NCBI GenBank assembly: GCA_022316685.1
Contig: JAKJHU010000023.1
Location: 2,715,192-2,779,191 of the forward strand
DNA length: 64,000 bases
Source: Progne subis subis
Taxonomy: Eukaryota; Chordata; Aves; Passeriformes; Hirundinidae
Reading direction: 5' to 3'
Shown: positions 50,353 to 62,645 of the stretch, in pieces
How the letters are laid out: every line of letters begins with the position of its first letter
Position numbering within the stretch: the first letter of the stretch is position 1
Program-made: the position numbers and the translations under genes
Notes under the pieces: model-generated
The model's input: the letters and a program-made list of their open reading frames with translations, nothing else
What the model was told of the DNA's origin: nothing
Databases searched by the model: none

Positions 50353-50385
50353 CCCTAACCCTAACCCTAACCCTAACCCTAACCC
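50353..50385. repeat. Interstitial telomeric repeat (CCCTAA)5.5
   Basis: Five perfect CCCTAA units followed by CCC are embedded in unique AT-rich intron. This is the vertebrate telomere motif, with the G-rich strand on the minus strand. Both flanks (ttgaaaggt and attccttgg) are non-telomeric. Such short interstitial tracts usually come from repair of a double-strand break involving telomerase. It also explains the repeated LTLTLT peptide in an otherwise meaningless 143-codon open frame. Confidence 0.97.
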
Positions 50386-51900
50386 ATTCCTTGGTTAAAA
50401 ATAATAGCACATCAGTTAATGATTCCGTACTTAAGCTAATTATACCGATGACCAGAAGCAGCCCTTTTGTGGTTTTCTATGCACTCACAGACTTCCCCAG
50501 CTTGTATCTGCGCAGTGAATTGGGTGTGAACTCAAGCTCAAAGTCAGTCCCTGGCATGAAGCACTGCTTAACAAAAACATCTGTCCATGCAATTCAGTGG
50601 GAAGCCAGAAAAGATGACATAGAAATGAAGGAAGCTGCAGGAAAAGCACATGAAAAAAATGGTTTAAGGAAAGAATGCAAATGGGAATTTTTGCTTATAG
50701 TGTTAGTTTTAGAATTGTAAGCAAATAAATCATGTCTAGGAAATAAATTGCTATTGCTTGATTAAACAATATTTTGGGTTCTAGGGGTTATCTGGCAAAC
50801 ACATACGGTCATATCAGATAGCTCATTAATTCTATCATTATTTTTCCCTTCTCACTGTATCATGCCCAGTTACTATTCAACAGTTCCCTCCTACCACCAC
50901 CCAAAAAAAAATAGCCTGAAAGTTTTAAAATGTGGATTGCTTTTTACTTGTGCAACCTATTTGTTTCCTTGTTATATATATCACAGTTAGGGCAATAAAA
51001 ATACACTTACCTTCTGCTTTGCCAGTGTTGATGGAACATGTTTTCTTACAGGCAATATTTACATGAACCTGGTTCCTATCAGTTATTTTATTTAGTACAT
51101 TTCAAAAATATTCTATCATTACTTTTGAGGTTTTTTTCCCTTTTTTTATCTAATCCAATTATTGGGCCTAACTTAATGACATCCTTCTAGCATATAGGCT
51201 ATAAAAGGACTGTTAGATGTCACTCATACACCAGGGAATCTTATTGTCACCACCCCCTTTTGGCTGCTTGCTCAATACTCCACTGCGATTTTCAAGGGTA
51301 GAGACAAAATCAGTCCTAAACTATTGTCTCTGTTTTCATGCAGTACACCAACCCAACAAAACATTAGGATTTTGTTCTTCAAAGGTCTGTTCTGAGGAAA
51401 GGGTTGAGGAGCCATGATTTGACTGATTAAAAGAACAGTGAAATGTTTGTACCAGCTGCTCTCTTTTGATTAACCTCATTTCAGCACTCGATTAAAATGT
51501 GTTTATGCTGTCCACGTTAAAAGAGATTACTTTTCACATGCTGATTTATAATACTGTAGTTTCAAAAGTACTTTAGAAGTAGTTTCGGAAAAGTATTAAC
51601 AGATGGATGTTCTGACTTCAATATTGACAAGCAGCACTCATACTATTTTCAGGTACATAAAGTCAGGACAGTTTGCTATACCTTTATGTATCAGCTTTTT
51701 CATTTTCAGCTTCTTCTAGCAGCAGTGAAGATGGGGGACAACAAACAAAACAAAACAAACCAACCAAACAAACAAACAAACAACCTCCTCTTTTTTTTTT
51801 TTTTTACCTTCTTTTTTCCCAGTGACACATTTAATCTCATCTGAAGACCCTGAAGGATAACAATTGTTGCAGGAAACTGCTTAATTTTTAACTGAATGTT
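50386..51900. other. Unique intronic sequence before exon 61
   Basis: No exon or repeat family is recognised apart from the (CAAA)n and poly-T tracts at 51738-51806. Confidence 0.55.
51738..51806. repeat. (CAAA)n tract followed by poly-T
   Basis: A run of acaaa/caaac/ccaac units covers 51738-51783, followed by about 16 T at 51790-51806. It lies roughly 190 bp upstream of exon 61, outside the exon's own polypyrimidine tract. Confidence 0.88.
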
Positions 51901-51991
51901 CACTAATTAAAAAAAAAAAAAGATATCTGATTATAATTGCTCCTTGTTTCTTGTCTAGAAAAGAGTAATTTTTTTTCTCCTCTCTTAACAG

Positions 51992-52070
51992 GTGGCTGTC
52001 GATGAGCGCATCAAGCAACTGCATGAAGCCCACAGGGATTTTGGCCCTACTTCCCAGCATTTTCTTACCA
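51992..52070 (+). CDS. DMD: Dystrophin exon 61 (end of repeat 24, start of hinge 4)
   Basis: This is a 79-bp exon with 26 full codons plus one base, so it enters at phase 0 and leaves at phase 1, as human DMD exon 61 does. It encodes VAVDERIKQLHEAHRDFGP and then TSQHFLT, against VAVEDRVRQLHEAHRDFGP in human dystrophin. The EAHRDFGP-SQHFL block is nearly invariant across dystrophin, utrophin and DRP2. On its own this exon cannot separate dystrophin from utrophin. The paralogue call rests on exon 60 and on the shared strand and phase. The acceptor has a long T/C tract ending taacag, and the donor (cca/gtgagt) is close to consensus, so this exon should be strongly defined. The next coding segment would be the WW domain, which starts with exon 62 and was not found here. 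Confidence 0.94.
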
Positions 52071-52194
52071 GTGAGTAATTTCTCATTTCCCATTCTTCTT
52101 GTGCAGTTTGCATACACATTTAATTGATAATTTTGTAGCCATGTGTTAGTTGATGTTGTTATCAGTTTCTATTTAATACTGTATTACAATTTTT

Positions 52195-52219
52195 TTCTTT
52201 TTTTCTTTTTTTTTTTTCC
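52195..52219. repeat. T-rich run downstream of exon 61
   Basis: The sequence 'ttttcttttttttttttccc' and neighbouring T runs form a pyrimidine tract about 130 bp into intron 61. There is no plausible exon behind it. Confidence 0.8.
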
Positions 52220-55200
52220 CCTGGGTGCAGAGAAGTGTTAAGTAAGTTCATATTGTCCAGGTCCAGGGTAAAAGGACAACATCTGCCATTGTAAAGTCTC
52301 TTTGTCCCCAGAGATCTCTGCAAAGATCCCAAATCTCTGCAAGGCGCATCTTCACTGTTTGGGGGGTCCCTATAGGACTAGCAAATTAAAATTATGTTAA
52401 AAAGCCTTTCTGATGATTTTAGCCCAAAAAGGATTAGAACCCCCCCAAAAACCCAAAACAACACAGATTTGGTTTATCTGTTTGAAGAACAGTTCAGGTC
52501 CAAAAAGGGGCAAAATAAGACCTGCAAGAAAAATATTTTACAGGATTTGATCACTTAGCAGAGCAGTGAGAGGATCAAAACTGGGGTGGGAGAGTTGGCA
52601 GAAGAATGGCTGCTAAGTAAACTTTTTACAACTCTGCATAAAATATAATTGCCAGCAAAATTCCCACTTCACCTCCACAAGCATTCTTTTATCAAGGATG
52701 TTTTGAAGTACACTGAAAGACAGCTTGAAACACCTTCAAAGCTCCGAGGCAGTGACTAAAGTGAAGCTTCTTAAAGGCCATGTCTTTTCCATTGTTCTTC
52801 AATTAAGGAAAGTAAACAGTAAAGCTTTATTTAAGAGATTATATCAGCAGAACAGAACAGAGTCGCAGGATAATGGTCTCCTACATGCAGAGGGACAAGC
52901 TATCCAGACATCAGGAATAGATGTTACTATTATTGCACTGCTACGTTCACAGTGGGATAGAGGACAAACTTTTCTTCTGCTGATACTGCATTGTAATTTT
53001 AATAGGTTAACCATTTTCCCACTGAAGATCTCAATGGGAAACTGAAAAATCTCAGCAGATGACCTGCAAAAGCAAAACCAGGGTCGATGTTGTGCCGTAT
53101 AAGACTAATGCAGGCTGATTCAACCCTAAACCTTATTTTTGTCAAATGATGATCCTATGAAGAAATAAGCCCTGTTTTCATTATTTCTGTTTCAAACCCA
53201 CTTTTCTTTAACTCTTAATCTCTGGGAATACTTTATCAGCTCAATATATATAATTGCAAATCAGACTTCTCAAGACTGAACTGCAAGAGTTATGAGTATG
53301 TGACACGAACACAATATTTAAGCAGATACCTGTTTTTCCTTGTGACCCATGGTGTATTCTTGGTGAAAGAATAAATTTGTAGAATAAATTAAGCCAGACA
53401 GAAAGAGACTAGAGTGACCTGCACTGCATTATCACACTGTTCAAGGTGCCTTTCTTCTCTGTGCTGGTGTTGAGTGCAGTCAGACAATTGGTGTGATGGC
53501 TATATCCTAGGCCTTTTATTTCTGCCTTGTTATTGATAAACTAGATCCATCTAAAAGATGATCAGTATTATGATAGTCACCTTTTTTAGCCCACCCATTA
53601 CCAGTGAGACATTATTCTTCTGTGTAACTCATTAGAGCCAACAAAGTGTGGATATAATTCTGGACACTTTCTGCCACTTGAGTATCGCCATAGAAAAAGC
53701 AGCCAGGTGAAAATGTGTTGACTTTGGAAATAGTCAAATCTCTTAGAAAAATGGGCCTTTGTATTTGCTCATTTGTTCTCTCTCTCTTAGATGTGTGTAC
53801 AAATAAACAATCTTACCCATGCATACAAAGGTTAGGTATTTGAAGTTCTGAAAACATCTGCAGACTCCTTCCCAAGTCTCAAAGTTCGGTCACTGAAAAC
53901 TGTACATCAGCCTCATCTTTCAAATTCCAGAAACATCCACAATCATGTACTATCTCTATGCCTGGGGAAAATGCCATGCTTTGTCATGCTTTTTATGTAC
54001 TCCCTCTGCTGCACCCCTGCATGGATGGAAGCACATTTGTGGGAGAGAGAGCGCTGCACAAGTGAGTGCCACAGTCTTTGCCTTCCAACACTAGTGTTTT
54101 TTTCTGCAGATGTACTCTTGGGGGTGAACAAATCAGACATAAAAGTTGCCAAACAGAACCAGGCTGGTCAAATGAAGGTGAATTTAATTGCTTGTAAATT
54201 AGTTTTCAGTGCACGGCAGACAGAGTCCAAGTTGATCAGTCAGAGGCAACAGCAGCAGAAAGATAAATCAAAGCAATTTTTATGATTTTATTTTATTAGC
54301 TCAAAACTCACAGAGCATTTTTAGCTAAGGAGCTAAAATACACGAGATCAATGCAAACTATAATCAGGAAGGAAAATAAGCAATCTATTGGCTGTTCCAA
54401 ATCTAGTTTTTATGCCAGTAATAATCAGCTCATCCTCCCTAACTGAACATCAACTTTCCCTCTTCCATAAATGCTTGCTCATCTTAAGGTGCAATTATAT
54501 CTGTTTATATTCTTATATGAAAATTTATCCTTTTATAGTTGATATCCCTTTAAGTACTTCTGCAAAAAGGCTGATGTAGCAGTCAAGTTCACATAAAATC
54601 AGTGACTGAATTACATTTCTCTCCTATCTGAAAGAAAAAAAATATGATCTGTTGATCATGGTAGCATCTTCATGTGTTTGTTATTATTTTATACATAGAA
54701 ATTATAGCATCATCTGTCTTTTTTTGCTTGGTTGAAACTAAAACTGCATGGGGCTGTTGAAAACCTAGCACAAAAGTAATGGGGGAGTGATGCAGGGACC
54801 TTATATTTGTCCTGTGGAACATATATATATGCCCTGTGGAACAAGGAATCAAGTGGTAGTCCCTGTTCTAAGCACTTGCAGCCTGTTCTAAAGGCTATTC
54901 ATAGAGCTATTTCTGAGAGAGATTTGAAAGAAGGTGTGAGCTAGAGAGATAAGGAGTGTAAAAGCAAAAGGAAAAAAAAAAGTATTCTTACTTGTGGCAT
55001 TTTTAAATTAGAGACAGTTTTTCTGCATTGTCTTTTCATGCACTTCAGCATTCTTTTTCTACTCTTTCATCTTTTAAATGACCAGGTGCCAGTGTTTATC
55101 AATGTTGTGGCATGGGATGATTCAGGTGTCTCCTGGTTGTAAGTTAAAGAAATTGTGGCAAAGGAATGGGATCCACTTGTGTCTCTCTCCATGAGGGCTT

Positions 55201-57709
55201 CAGTCGGCCTCAAGTGTAAAAGGCTCTTATCAAAACTGGCCCTTACTTTTCACATGAACTTGCCTCTCTCCAGGCCTTCTACATTTTTTAATGGGCTCTC
55301 TCCCCCCAATCCTTGTGCTTCTGACCTTCATGCTTCCCCAAACTCATTTTGCTCTGCCAGTGTCCACGGAGCCACTCCCAGCTCCAGCTCAGTTCGTTCC
55401 TTGCCAAGGACACACAGCATTCTCAACAGTAGTTAAGATACATCTGAAAAATGTATTACATAGGCAAGAGCTTATATCATGAATTCATGGAGTGAGATTG
55501 TTGGTTTTGAAGGACTTGCTGTTTAATTAGAATTCTCTAAATCAGGGTACAAAAACCCAGCAAAAATAAGATATTTCTATTAAAGAGAAACTTGTAACTA
55601 TTTAGCAAAGTAATTAAAAGAAAAATATCTGATTCTTTCATGGATGATGATGCTTAATTTAGCAATTTTGTACAGTAACTGAGGTGTGAAAGAGAATATC
55701 TGCAAATTTTAAACATAATGCCAGCTCCAAAGTTTTCAGTGACTCCTCTGGAATAATTTTACTGTTTTGACTTCACCTTTATTTTTCTCTGTGATTCTGC
55801 CTCTTACAACAAATGTGATTCACTGTGTCTTGTTGGAAGACCCACCTATTTATGTCACAATGGTTATTACTTTTTTTTTGAGACGCAATAAATGAGAGGT
55901 AGCATTGATATCAGATTGTTTCTAATATCATTTGCAGTGCTATTCACCAATCACCCATACTTTTTAATGGCATAGATCATTCATGTGCATTGCTGGTGAT
56001 TGCTGGAAAATAGAAAGTGTTACATCTTTTAAAAAACATGAGCAAACCTTGTAATTTACTGTCCATCCCCAGTATGAGCCATCTTTTAGTAAGTATAGCA
56101 TGTCAGTGAAGTGACTGCATGAAACAGTGCTCATGGTATAACCGGGAATTAAAGTATGACTGGAAGATTCCAGTGGTTTCCAAGCTCAGACAACATGAAA
56201 AATCTGGGAATATAAGGAGCAGAAAGAACATTTAGGTTTGCAAAGCTAAAAGGCTGATATACCCATAGCCAAAATTTTGTGATTCGTGTTTCTCAGGCTA
56301 TGAGCTTTTGCTGCCTGCATATGTCAGTACCAGACTGTTAAATCCTCATACCTAAATATGTGCTAGCACCTGGAGATACCTAACAGGAGATACCTCACCG
56401 TGCCTTTCAGTTTTGGTCTTGTGAGTAAGAGCAGCCCTTAATTCAACACAAGCCTTAGCAGCTTTCATTCAGAAACAGAAAGATGATGAATTTTGGAGCC
56501 ACCAGTTTGTATTCTAAGTGATCAGCGTGCATCTGCTGCATTTTATATCAGATAATTGTTGCTTAAAAATAAAAAAAACCAGTCACAGTACTGAGCTGTG
56601 TAACCTAGCTCTCCTTCTCAGAATAAACTTCGGAACTGTTCAGGTTCAGATCTGAGTATTTTTTCTTCTTATTTTTGTCCCTTTGTGTTCTCCTTCAGTT
56701 ATTTAGGCCACTCTCCTGAGAAACGAGATGTGGCTCTGAATTCCTTCAAGCTGGGAGAGAAGTCAAGTACCCACTTCTCCCACCTTGTGTGTGTGCGCTC
56801 AGATTATTATGCAAAGCAAAGCCTAGGGAAGCTCTTTCTTGCACAGGCAGTCTTTAAAAGGGCAAGTCCTGCTAATTGAGACATCCAAGTCTAAAAATGA
56901 GAGGGCTCCATGACTCTTAGCACACTCTACCCATCCATCTGACAGATTATTTTCCAGGGCAAGCAACTGTATCTTTCTCTCTTATTTCTCACTGCATACA
57001 TTACATCACAGTGTCTTTCAGATATACTTTCGACCAACAGACATTGAGGACCATGTCCTTTGGAAAAATGGTTTAATATTTTTAGATATCACATGAAATG
57101 GTTTGAATTGAAAATATCACCTGGTAGTAGAATAAAGATAGAGGATAAGCAGACACAAACAAATCAGCCTGAGAACTCTCTGAAAGCAAAGGGATTTTAT
57201 TATTGTATTTAAATGTATTTGTAAAAAAATATTAATATATTATAGGCATTTAAATATGGTCATATTAGCTAGAGGAGCCTGACTGCTAGAAAACTGTTTT
57301 TCTGCTTCAGTAGAAGTGTAATGGAACTACATGTGCTTCTGGAAAAAGAAAAGCTAGCAAAGTACCAACAAAACCAAATACACTTCACAGGTCCTGCCAG
57401 TGTGATTTTCACTGTGAATTTCTAAGAACATTGGGCACCAATTCAACCTCAGGACTTGTGTGATGGGTGCATCAGGTTTAAAGTTAGGACAAAATGCCTT
57501 CAGTCCATTTCTCCCTTGTTTAGAATATCATGGCCATAGCTGCAGCTTTTGATAGTGTTTGCCTTGGCCTGAGCGCTAAAGGTCTTTAAGAGTAGTAAAA
57601 CATTGGCATATTTTGAGAGATTATCTTTATGCTTACTTTAGGAATAAAGTTAGTACAATTGATTTTACAATGAGCCTTCATTTTTTTCATTATGCATTAT
57701 TCTCAGGCA
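52220..57709. other. Unique AT-rich intronic sequence
   Basis: No exon, RNA gene or repeat family is recognised across this stretch. Short partial duplications occur, such as 'cctgtggaaca' twice at about 54811-54842. Confidence 0.5.
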
Positions 57710-57712
57710 AGC

Positions 57713-57818
57713 CACAAAAAAAAAAAAAAAAACCCCAAAAAAAACCCCCAAAAACAAAAACAAAAAAAAACAAAACAAAACAAAACAAAAAAAAACAACA
57801 CCACACCAAAAAAAAACT
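57713..57818. repeat. A-rich/(CAAAA)n low-complexity tract
   Basis: About 105 bp consist of A runs punctuated by C (acaaaa, aaccccaaaa, caaaacaaaac). It may be an expanded poly-A-like tract. On the opposite strand it gives a false phenylalanine/glycine-rich frame. Confidence 0.93.
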
Positions 57819-60800
57819 GTCTATAAATCTTAATTTGGTTTGCAAGTAATTAAATACTATTTTTTTTCTCTTAATGAGAGTCAAAAGATGCCTATTTATT
57901 GTCTATTAAATTTTTGTCCACTCTCTGAATTAATATGTTGCTAAGACTGATTCTTCCCTCCAAAATTTTATAATCTTTTTGGAGTTACATTTGATCTGTG
58001 AATCCAAATGAAAACTGCTTAGTTTTTTTCACCCTGCCAAGTTTAACTCAGATAAATTTGACAATATATCTGTGTTGTCATCAGTTGTATGCTGTGATCA
58101 ATTTAGGACGTTCCTTTGTCCTCAAGCTCCAACTCTACAACAGACATATTCTATATATGAGTATCAGAATTTTTCTGTTCTGTTTTGCTATATAAGATGT
58201 GGAATATTTACCAAAGATCTCTTTTTCTATTTATATAATTTAATTTGCCAAAATCGCCACCAATTTGATTAGGCTATTGTATAATCTCGTTTGATCAGCC
58301 AGTTTTAGAGACTTCATTTTTAAGGCCATAAAGAGTGCAACAGAAGTTAGCAATGTGGAGTACCTGCATCTTGTGGTATATGGGCCATTATAGACTCTAC
58401 CTACATTTTTTTGCTCTATTTCATTCAGTATTCTGCTATTAAACAGGTAGATTCTTGCATTTTTGCCATTTTACACTTGTGTGACATTTAAGAAAATGAG
58501 TATTAGATGGATTTTATATTTTACAATACAAAGTGGATTTGGAAACTTCTGGAAACACTGTTCATGATTAAAGGTGTGCATTATTTAAGTCTTAACCAAT
58601 GTTGACCCTAAGCTGCAAATGATAAGTCTGAAGCTGGCCATAACTATTCCAGCAGGAAATGCAGGACAGAAAAGCCTTCTAAACTCTTCTAAAATGACTG
58701 TCATAATTGGCTCTGATCACAGGTTGTACTTTTAATTACTAAAAGTCTCTTCTTAGAGATTTCTAATCATTACAGATGACTTCTGCTATGGTTAGACTAC
58801 TCTAAAAGTCATATATTTGATAAACTTGTACATGTGTGCTACAGTGACAGGTGCTGATGGTGTTCCAGGGAAGTAGTGAGTGTTTGTTTGTGCTTAAGAA
58901 GGGCAGAATCCAAGCTGAGAGGGGCTCTCCCATTTCCAAAATGCCCATGAATCCATGCCCATGTGCAGCTGGGGCTTGGAGCAGAATAGACCCCAGGTTG
59001 TGTAGACCTTGTGAAAGGCAGGTTTTGATTGATGTTTCTGCCTTGTAGCTTCCCAGTTGAGTAGTCAATGTATTCTGACATCAGTTTCTCAACTACATTG
59101 TGCAATATTAGACCTCAGTGCTACACAGCATGATCTGATTGTTCATCTTACTTAGAAAAATAAAAAAGTCACATAATTTAGAAATCAATCTAAATCTTTT
59201 GTGAAAAAAACCTATCTTTTACAGGTATATAGTGACATTTGTTACAAAGGATCTCAAAGAGCTTGCTGGTTATGCAAACACTTCTATTGTGTCACTGTCA
59301 TGCAGATACAAATTTTGGAGGTGGCATCCTGCCAGGCTGCATCATGCACTGATTATGGTGGGGAAATATTGCTTTAGCATGTTCTCCAAGGAGGAAAGGC
59401 GTGACCTCCTTATAGTCTCTGGAGAGCAGTATTTTCTCATTTATAATGGTGTTGTCTGAAAATAATCAAAATGTAGTACTCAGTGGATCTTCTTTCAAAA
59501 GTTAAGGTAGCTTACACAGACAAGAAATTCTGATTCTTGGGGAATCAGTCTTTTCCTGATGTGAAGTTCATCTTGTTTTTTTTCTCTCTGCCTGCCGTTA
59601 TCTGAAGTCACCAAATCCATACCTTGCAGCAGTGAAAATTAGTGGCATCAAAACAAACTTCATGTGAATAAATAAACAGTTTCTTAACTCTATGTTTGTA
59701 TTAAGGTTTAATGATGGTAATGCTTGGTAGAGCTGTGTAAGTCACACAGGTCACACAGGTAGAATTTCCTAGTTGAACCAGAGAATTATTATCATTAAAA
59801 TGTGACATATGAACATGATTCAGCACCTTGCTGAGTTACACTGTGGCCACCAAACAAGATAATGAGAATGTAGAAATGAGCTCACCTTTAACTACCACGA
59901 TGCTGAAAGGAATATATAATAAATATATTAAATTTCTAACAAAGTGAGAAAAAAATAATTGACAGGATATATGTAACAGTGTGTGGACACTACACAATGC
60001 TTCTTTGCAGTTTCTGTCCAAAACCCCTTAGTGAAAATTAAGTTTAAAGATTATTATTTTTTTTTTAATTTGGAACTGAAAAAGTACACTCGTGGTAACT
60101 AAAAGTCTGTGCTGACTTTTTAAATAAGGAACACTGAGAGTAACATTTAAACGTGGACATACTGAATTTATCAATAGCTGAAGAGGAAATAGTTTACCAT
60201 TGGTAAACACACATGTATATTTCATTATATTTGCAGTGCTAAAGTGAAATATTTATAAGGTTATTTTTGTAGTATCAACTACTATCACCCTATTTAATAT
60301 TTCATTCAGATCCCTGCACAGATTAAAACAGGGCTGAAGTTCAGAGATCAAGCATGCCACCATTTCATTATACATTTTGCCCACAAGTAAGAATGTCAGC
60401 TCACCATCAAGAACTGTGTTCACAGGCAAAACAAGTCTCAGCTCTTAGAACACCTACAGAAAGAAATAAAACTCAAAAGTTAGGTGACCATTAAAATGTA
60501 TGTCATGCAAAGAGAGTGTAGGCAAATATAAATTAACTCTTAAAATGCCCTATATTTTGATGTGGTATTTAATTTCAGTCACAACAGCATTGAAAGTCGC
60601 TGTGTGTATGGTAATGGGTTCTTACACTGTGTAAGATCAAGCAATGAAACACTTTGGAATGACTCTCAGAAAGCAGGAAATGTCTGCTTCTTGAGTGCTG
60701 TAGCAGACAGAGATACCAGAGCATATAAATATAAAAAAAGTCTTTGCTAGCAAGACTTTTGGGTGGACTTAACCATTTACCTGCACTAGTTTTGTAATGG

Positions 60801-62363
60801 ATAGTAAACCTGTATAGATAACCAAAGATAAGAAACAGCTGGTCTCAGCTTCTGGGATTCTGCCCAAAATGAAATGCTTATTCTCTATGTTTAGCTGTAA
60901 AAAGTAATGCACATTTTGTCAACTTAAATTTATGCAAGGTTAGAATAATCCAGGAAACCAGAAGGGTATTATAGACAGCTTCACAGCAACCTCTTGAAGG
61001 AATACTAAATCCATTTATTCAGAACATCACAGAATTGTTTGTTATTTCTATAGCACTTAGCTCTCATGAAAGCAAAAGTATTTGTTCCTCTTCTAACAGA
61101 TCAAGAACACTATCATATGTAAGATTTTGTGATAATAAGTTATGACTGCAAAGCTCTTACCCAGATTAATTCATAAGCAACAGAAAAAATACATCTTCTG
61201 AAAAATATGCAGCAGTCTATTCTGTCCTTTAGCTATTGAATTAAAAACAAATCTTAAAGTGGAACAACTGTAACTTGGCAGTATTCCCATTGGGAGTATT
61301 AATGACTGCTTGGGAGAGAAATATGTAACAAGGTCAATTTTCAGTTAATACTGAAGGGTATTTTGTTTTCAAAACTAATAAGAGTGTAATCTGATTTGAA
61401 TCATTCCTCAGATAATGCCAGTTGCCATGGGTAAGAACCCTTATTCTTGTCACTGATAAGCATTTTAAAACTGGTTGATGGACCACATATTAGCGTACGT
61501 TAGGTTAGTATTACTGAATGAGAGCATGTAAAGAAATCACACAGTAACTGGTAGTGTAAAATGGAATAGTGATCTCTCTCTAACTCCTTGACTTTTATTT
61601 CCTACTCCCATCTAAAATAGAGAATATTGGATCAGTCATCAAAATTATATTTACAGCTGTTTGTTTTCTTACAAGTAGAAAGAATATTTAAGCATTGTGG
61701 TTAAGAATTTTGTATGAACCTGAAAATAGGGTTAAAAGTTGTTTCAAGACTTTAAACATCAAAACATTTCATGATATTCTATTTTTAATACTTTTCACAT
61801 TTCTCTGAATCACATAACAAATTGTGTCTTTACATCCTTTGAGGCTGTAGCAGAGCACAGAAAGTGAGCAGCTGCAGTTCATGCTGCCAGGAAGAGCAGC
61901 TCAATGGACAGCAGCCTTGGCCTTCCCAGCTCCTCAGCCGTGCAGCCTCCCAACACAGAACCAAAGGGCAGTGCCTGGCCCACCAAGGAGTGTTTGATCC
62001 TATATAAATTAGGAGTATTTGTATTTCAAATGCATATGATTTTGTGCTCCTGTGTTTGTGGGCCATGCTACAGACTTCAATGGCAGTGCAGTGTGCTAGT
62101 TTTCCAAGAGATCTAACGCCGTAATTAAAATTCTGGTTCTTGCACATTTTGAGTTACTGATTCTCATGGTTCATACCTTTAAAATTGACTTTTGTTCATT
62201 TAAGAACACGAATCTGTGTAAATATAAGTAATAAGAAAGCAATGACACTCAGCTACAGATGGGGGTTGACGACAACAGCAGAATGTGCAGAAACGCTGAG
62301 GTAGAATTTTTGGAGCTCCTTGGCCACCAGCAGTTTGAAACAGGATTATCATATTTATGAAGA
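57819..62363. other. Unique AT-rich intronic sequence
   Basis: No exon or confident repeat is recognised. Words reminiscent of ancient SINE/LINE tails occur near 59250 (aaaggatctcaaagagcttg) and 61045 (tttctatagcacttagctct) but are too short to call. The patch at 61840-62010 is more GC-rich and unclassified. Confidence 0.5.
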
Positions 62364-62645
62364 GAGACTTTTCATGAGAGCATGTAGTGGTAGGACAAGG
62401 GAAAACAGCCTTAAGATGAAGGTTGGGATTGGGAGTTAGGAAGGAATTCTTTACTGCAAGAGTGCGAGGCGCTGGAAGGTTGTCCAGAGAGGTTGTGGAT
62501 TCTCCATTCCTGGAGGTGTTCAAGATCAGGCTGGATGGGGCTCTGATTAACCTGGTCTAATAGGAAGCTCCCTGCCCTTGGTGGGAAAATTGAAACTAGA
62601 TGATATTTAAGGTCCCTTCCAACCCTAAGCATTCTAAGATTCTCT
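62364..62645 (+). mobile_element. CR1 LINE 3' end
   Basis: This is a 5'-truncated CR1 in sense with the gene. Blocks are 'gagcatgtagtggtaggaca' then 'aggg', 'agttaggaaggaattcttta' then 'ctgcaagagtg', 'gaggcgctggaaggttgtcc' then 'agagaggttgtgga', 'cctggaggtgttcaagatca' then 'ggctggatggggctctgatt', and the terminus 'ccaaccctaagcattctaag' then 'attct'. It is among the better preserved CR1 tails in the window. Confidence 0.92.

Larger units (their letters stand above)
18810..51991 (+). other. DMD: DMD intron 60 (complete)
   Basis: This is a complete intron of 33,182 bp between exons of the expected sizes. It starts gtatat, a weak donor, and ends with a strong tract, ctcctctcttaacag, before exon 61. 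Human intron 60 is one of the large dystrophin introns (roughly 100 kb from memory), so a bird intron about a third of that size is plausible. It contains LTRs, CR1 pieces, microsatellites, candidate conserved elements and an interstitial telomere repeat, listed separately. None of the known internal dystrophin promoters (Dp260, Dp140, Dp116, Dp71) is expected in intron 60, and I saw no candidate for one. Confidence 0.9.

Noticed and set aside
50289..50720. 143-codon plus-strand open frame
   Set aside because: It runs through the telomeric CCCTAA repeat, which creates an LTLTLT run. The rest has no domain, and there is no splice or promoter context.
18810..51991. An internal dystrophin promoter and first exon in intron 60
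   Set aside because: Known internal promoters lie in other introns, and no TATA/CpG promoter with a following ATG exon and donor was seen outside the LTRs.
18663..52070. Utrophin or DRP2 as the host gene instead of dystrophin
   Set aside because: Exon 61 alone is ambiguous, but the exon 60 peptide matches human dystrophin at about 30 of 49 positions against about 19 for utrophin, with DRP2 also lower (comparison from memory). Exon sizes and phases agree with DMD.
52255..52275. 'gtccaggtccagggt' as the start of DMD exon 62 (which begins with a similar word)
   Set aside because: The following bases do not encode the WW-domain start (PWERAISPNKVPYY), and there is no donor at the right distance.
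57690..57884. Phenylalanine/glycine-rich minus-strand frame and its lysine-rich plus-strand partner
   Set aside because: Both are translations of the A-rich low-complexity tract.
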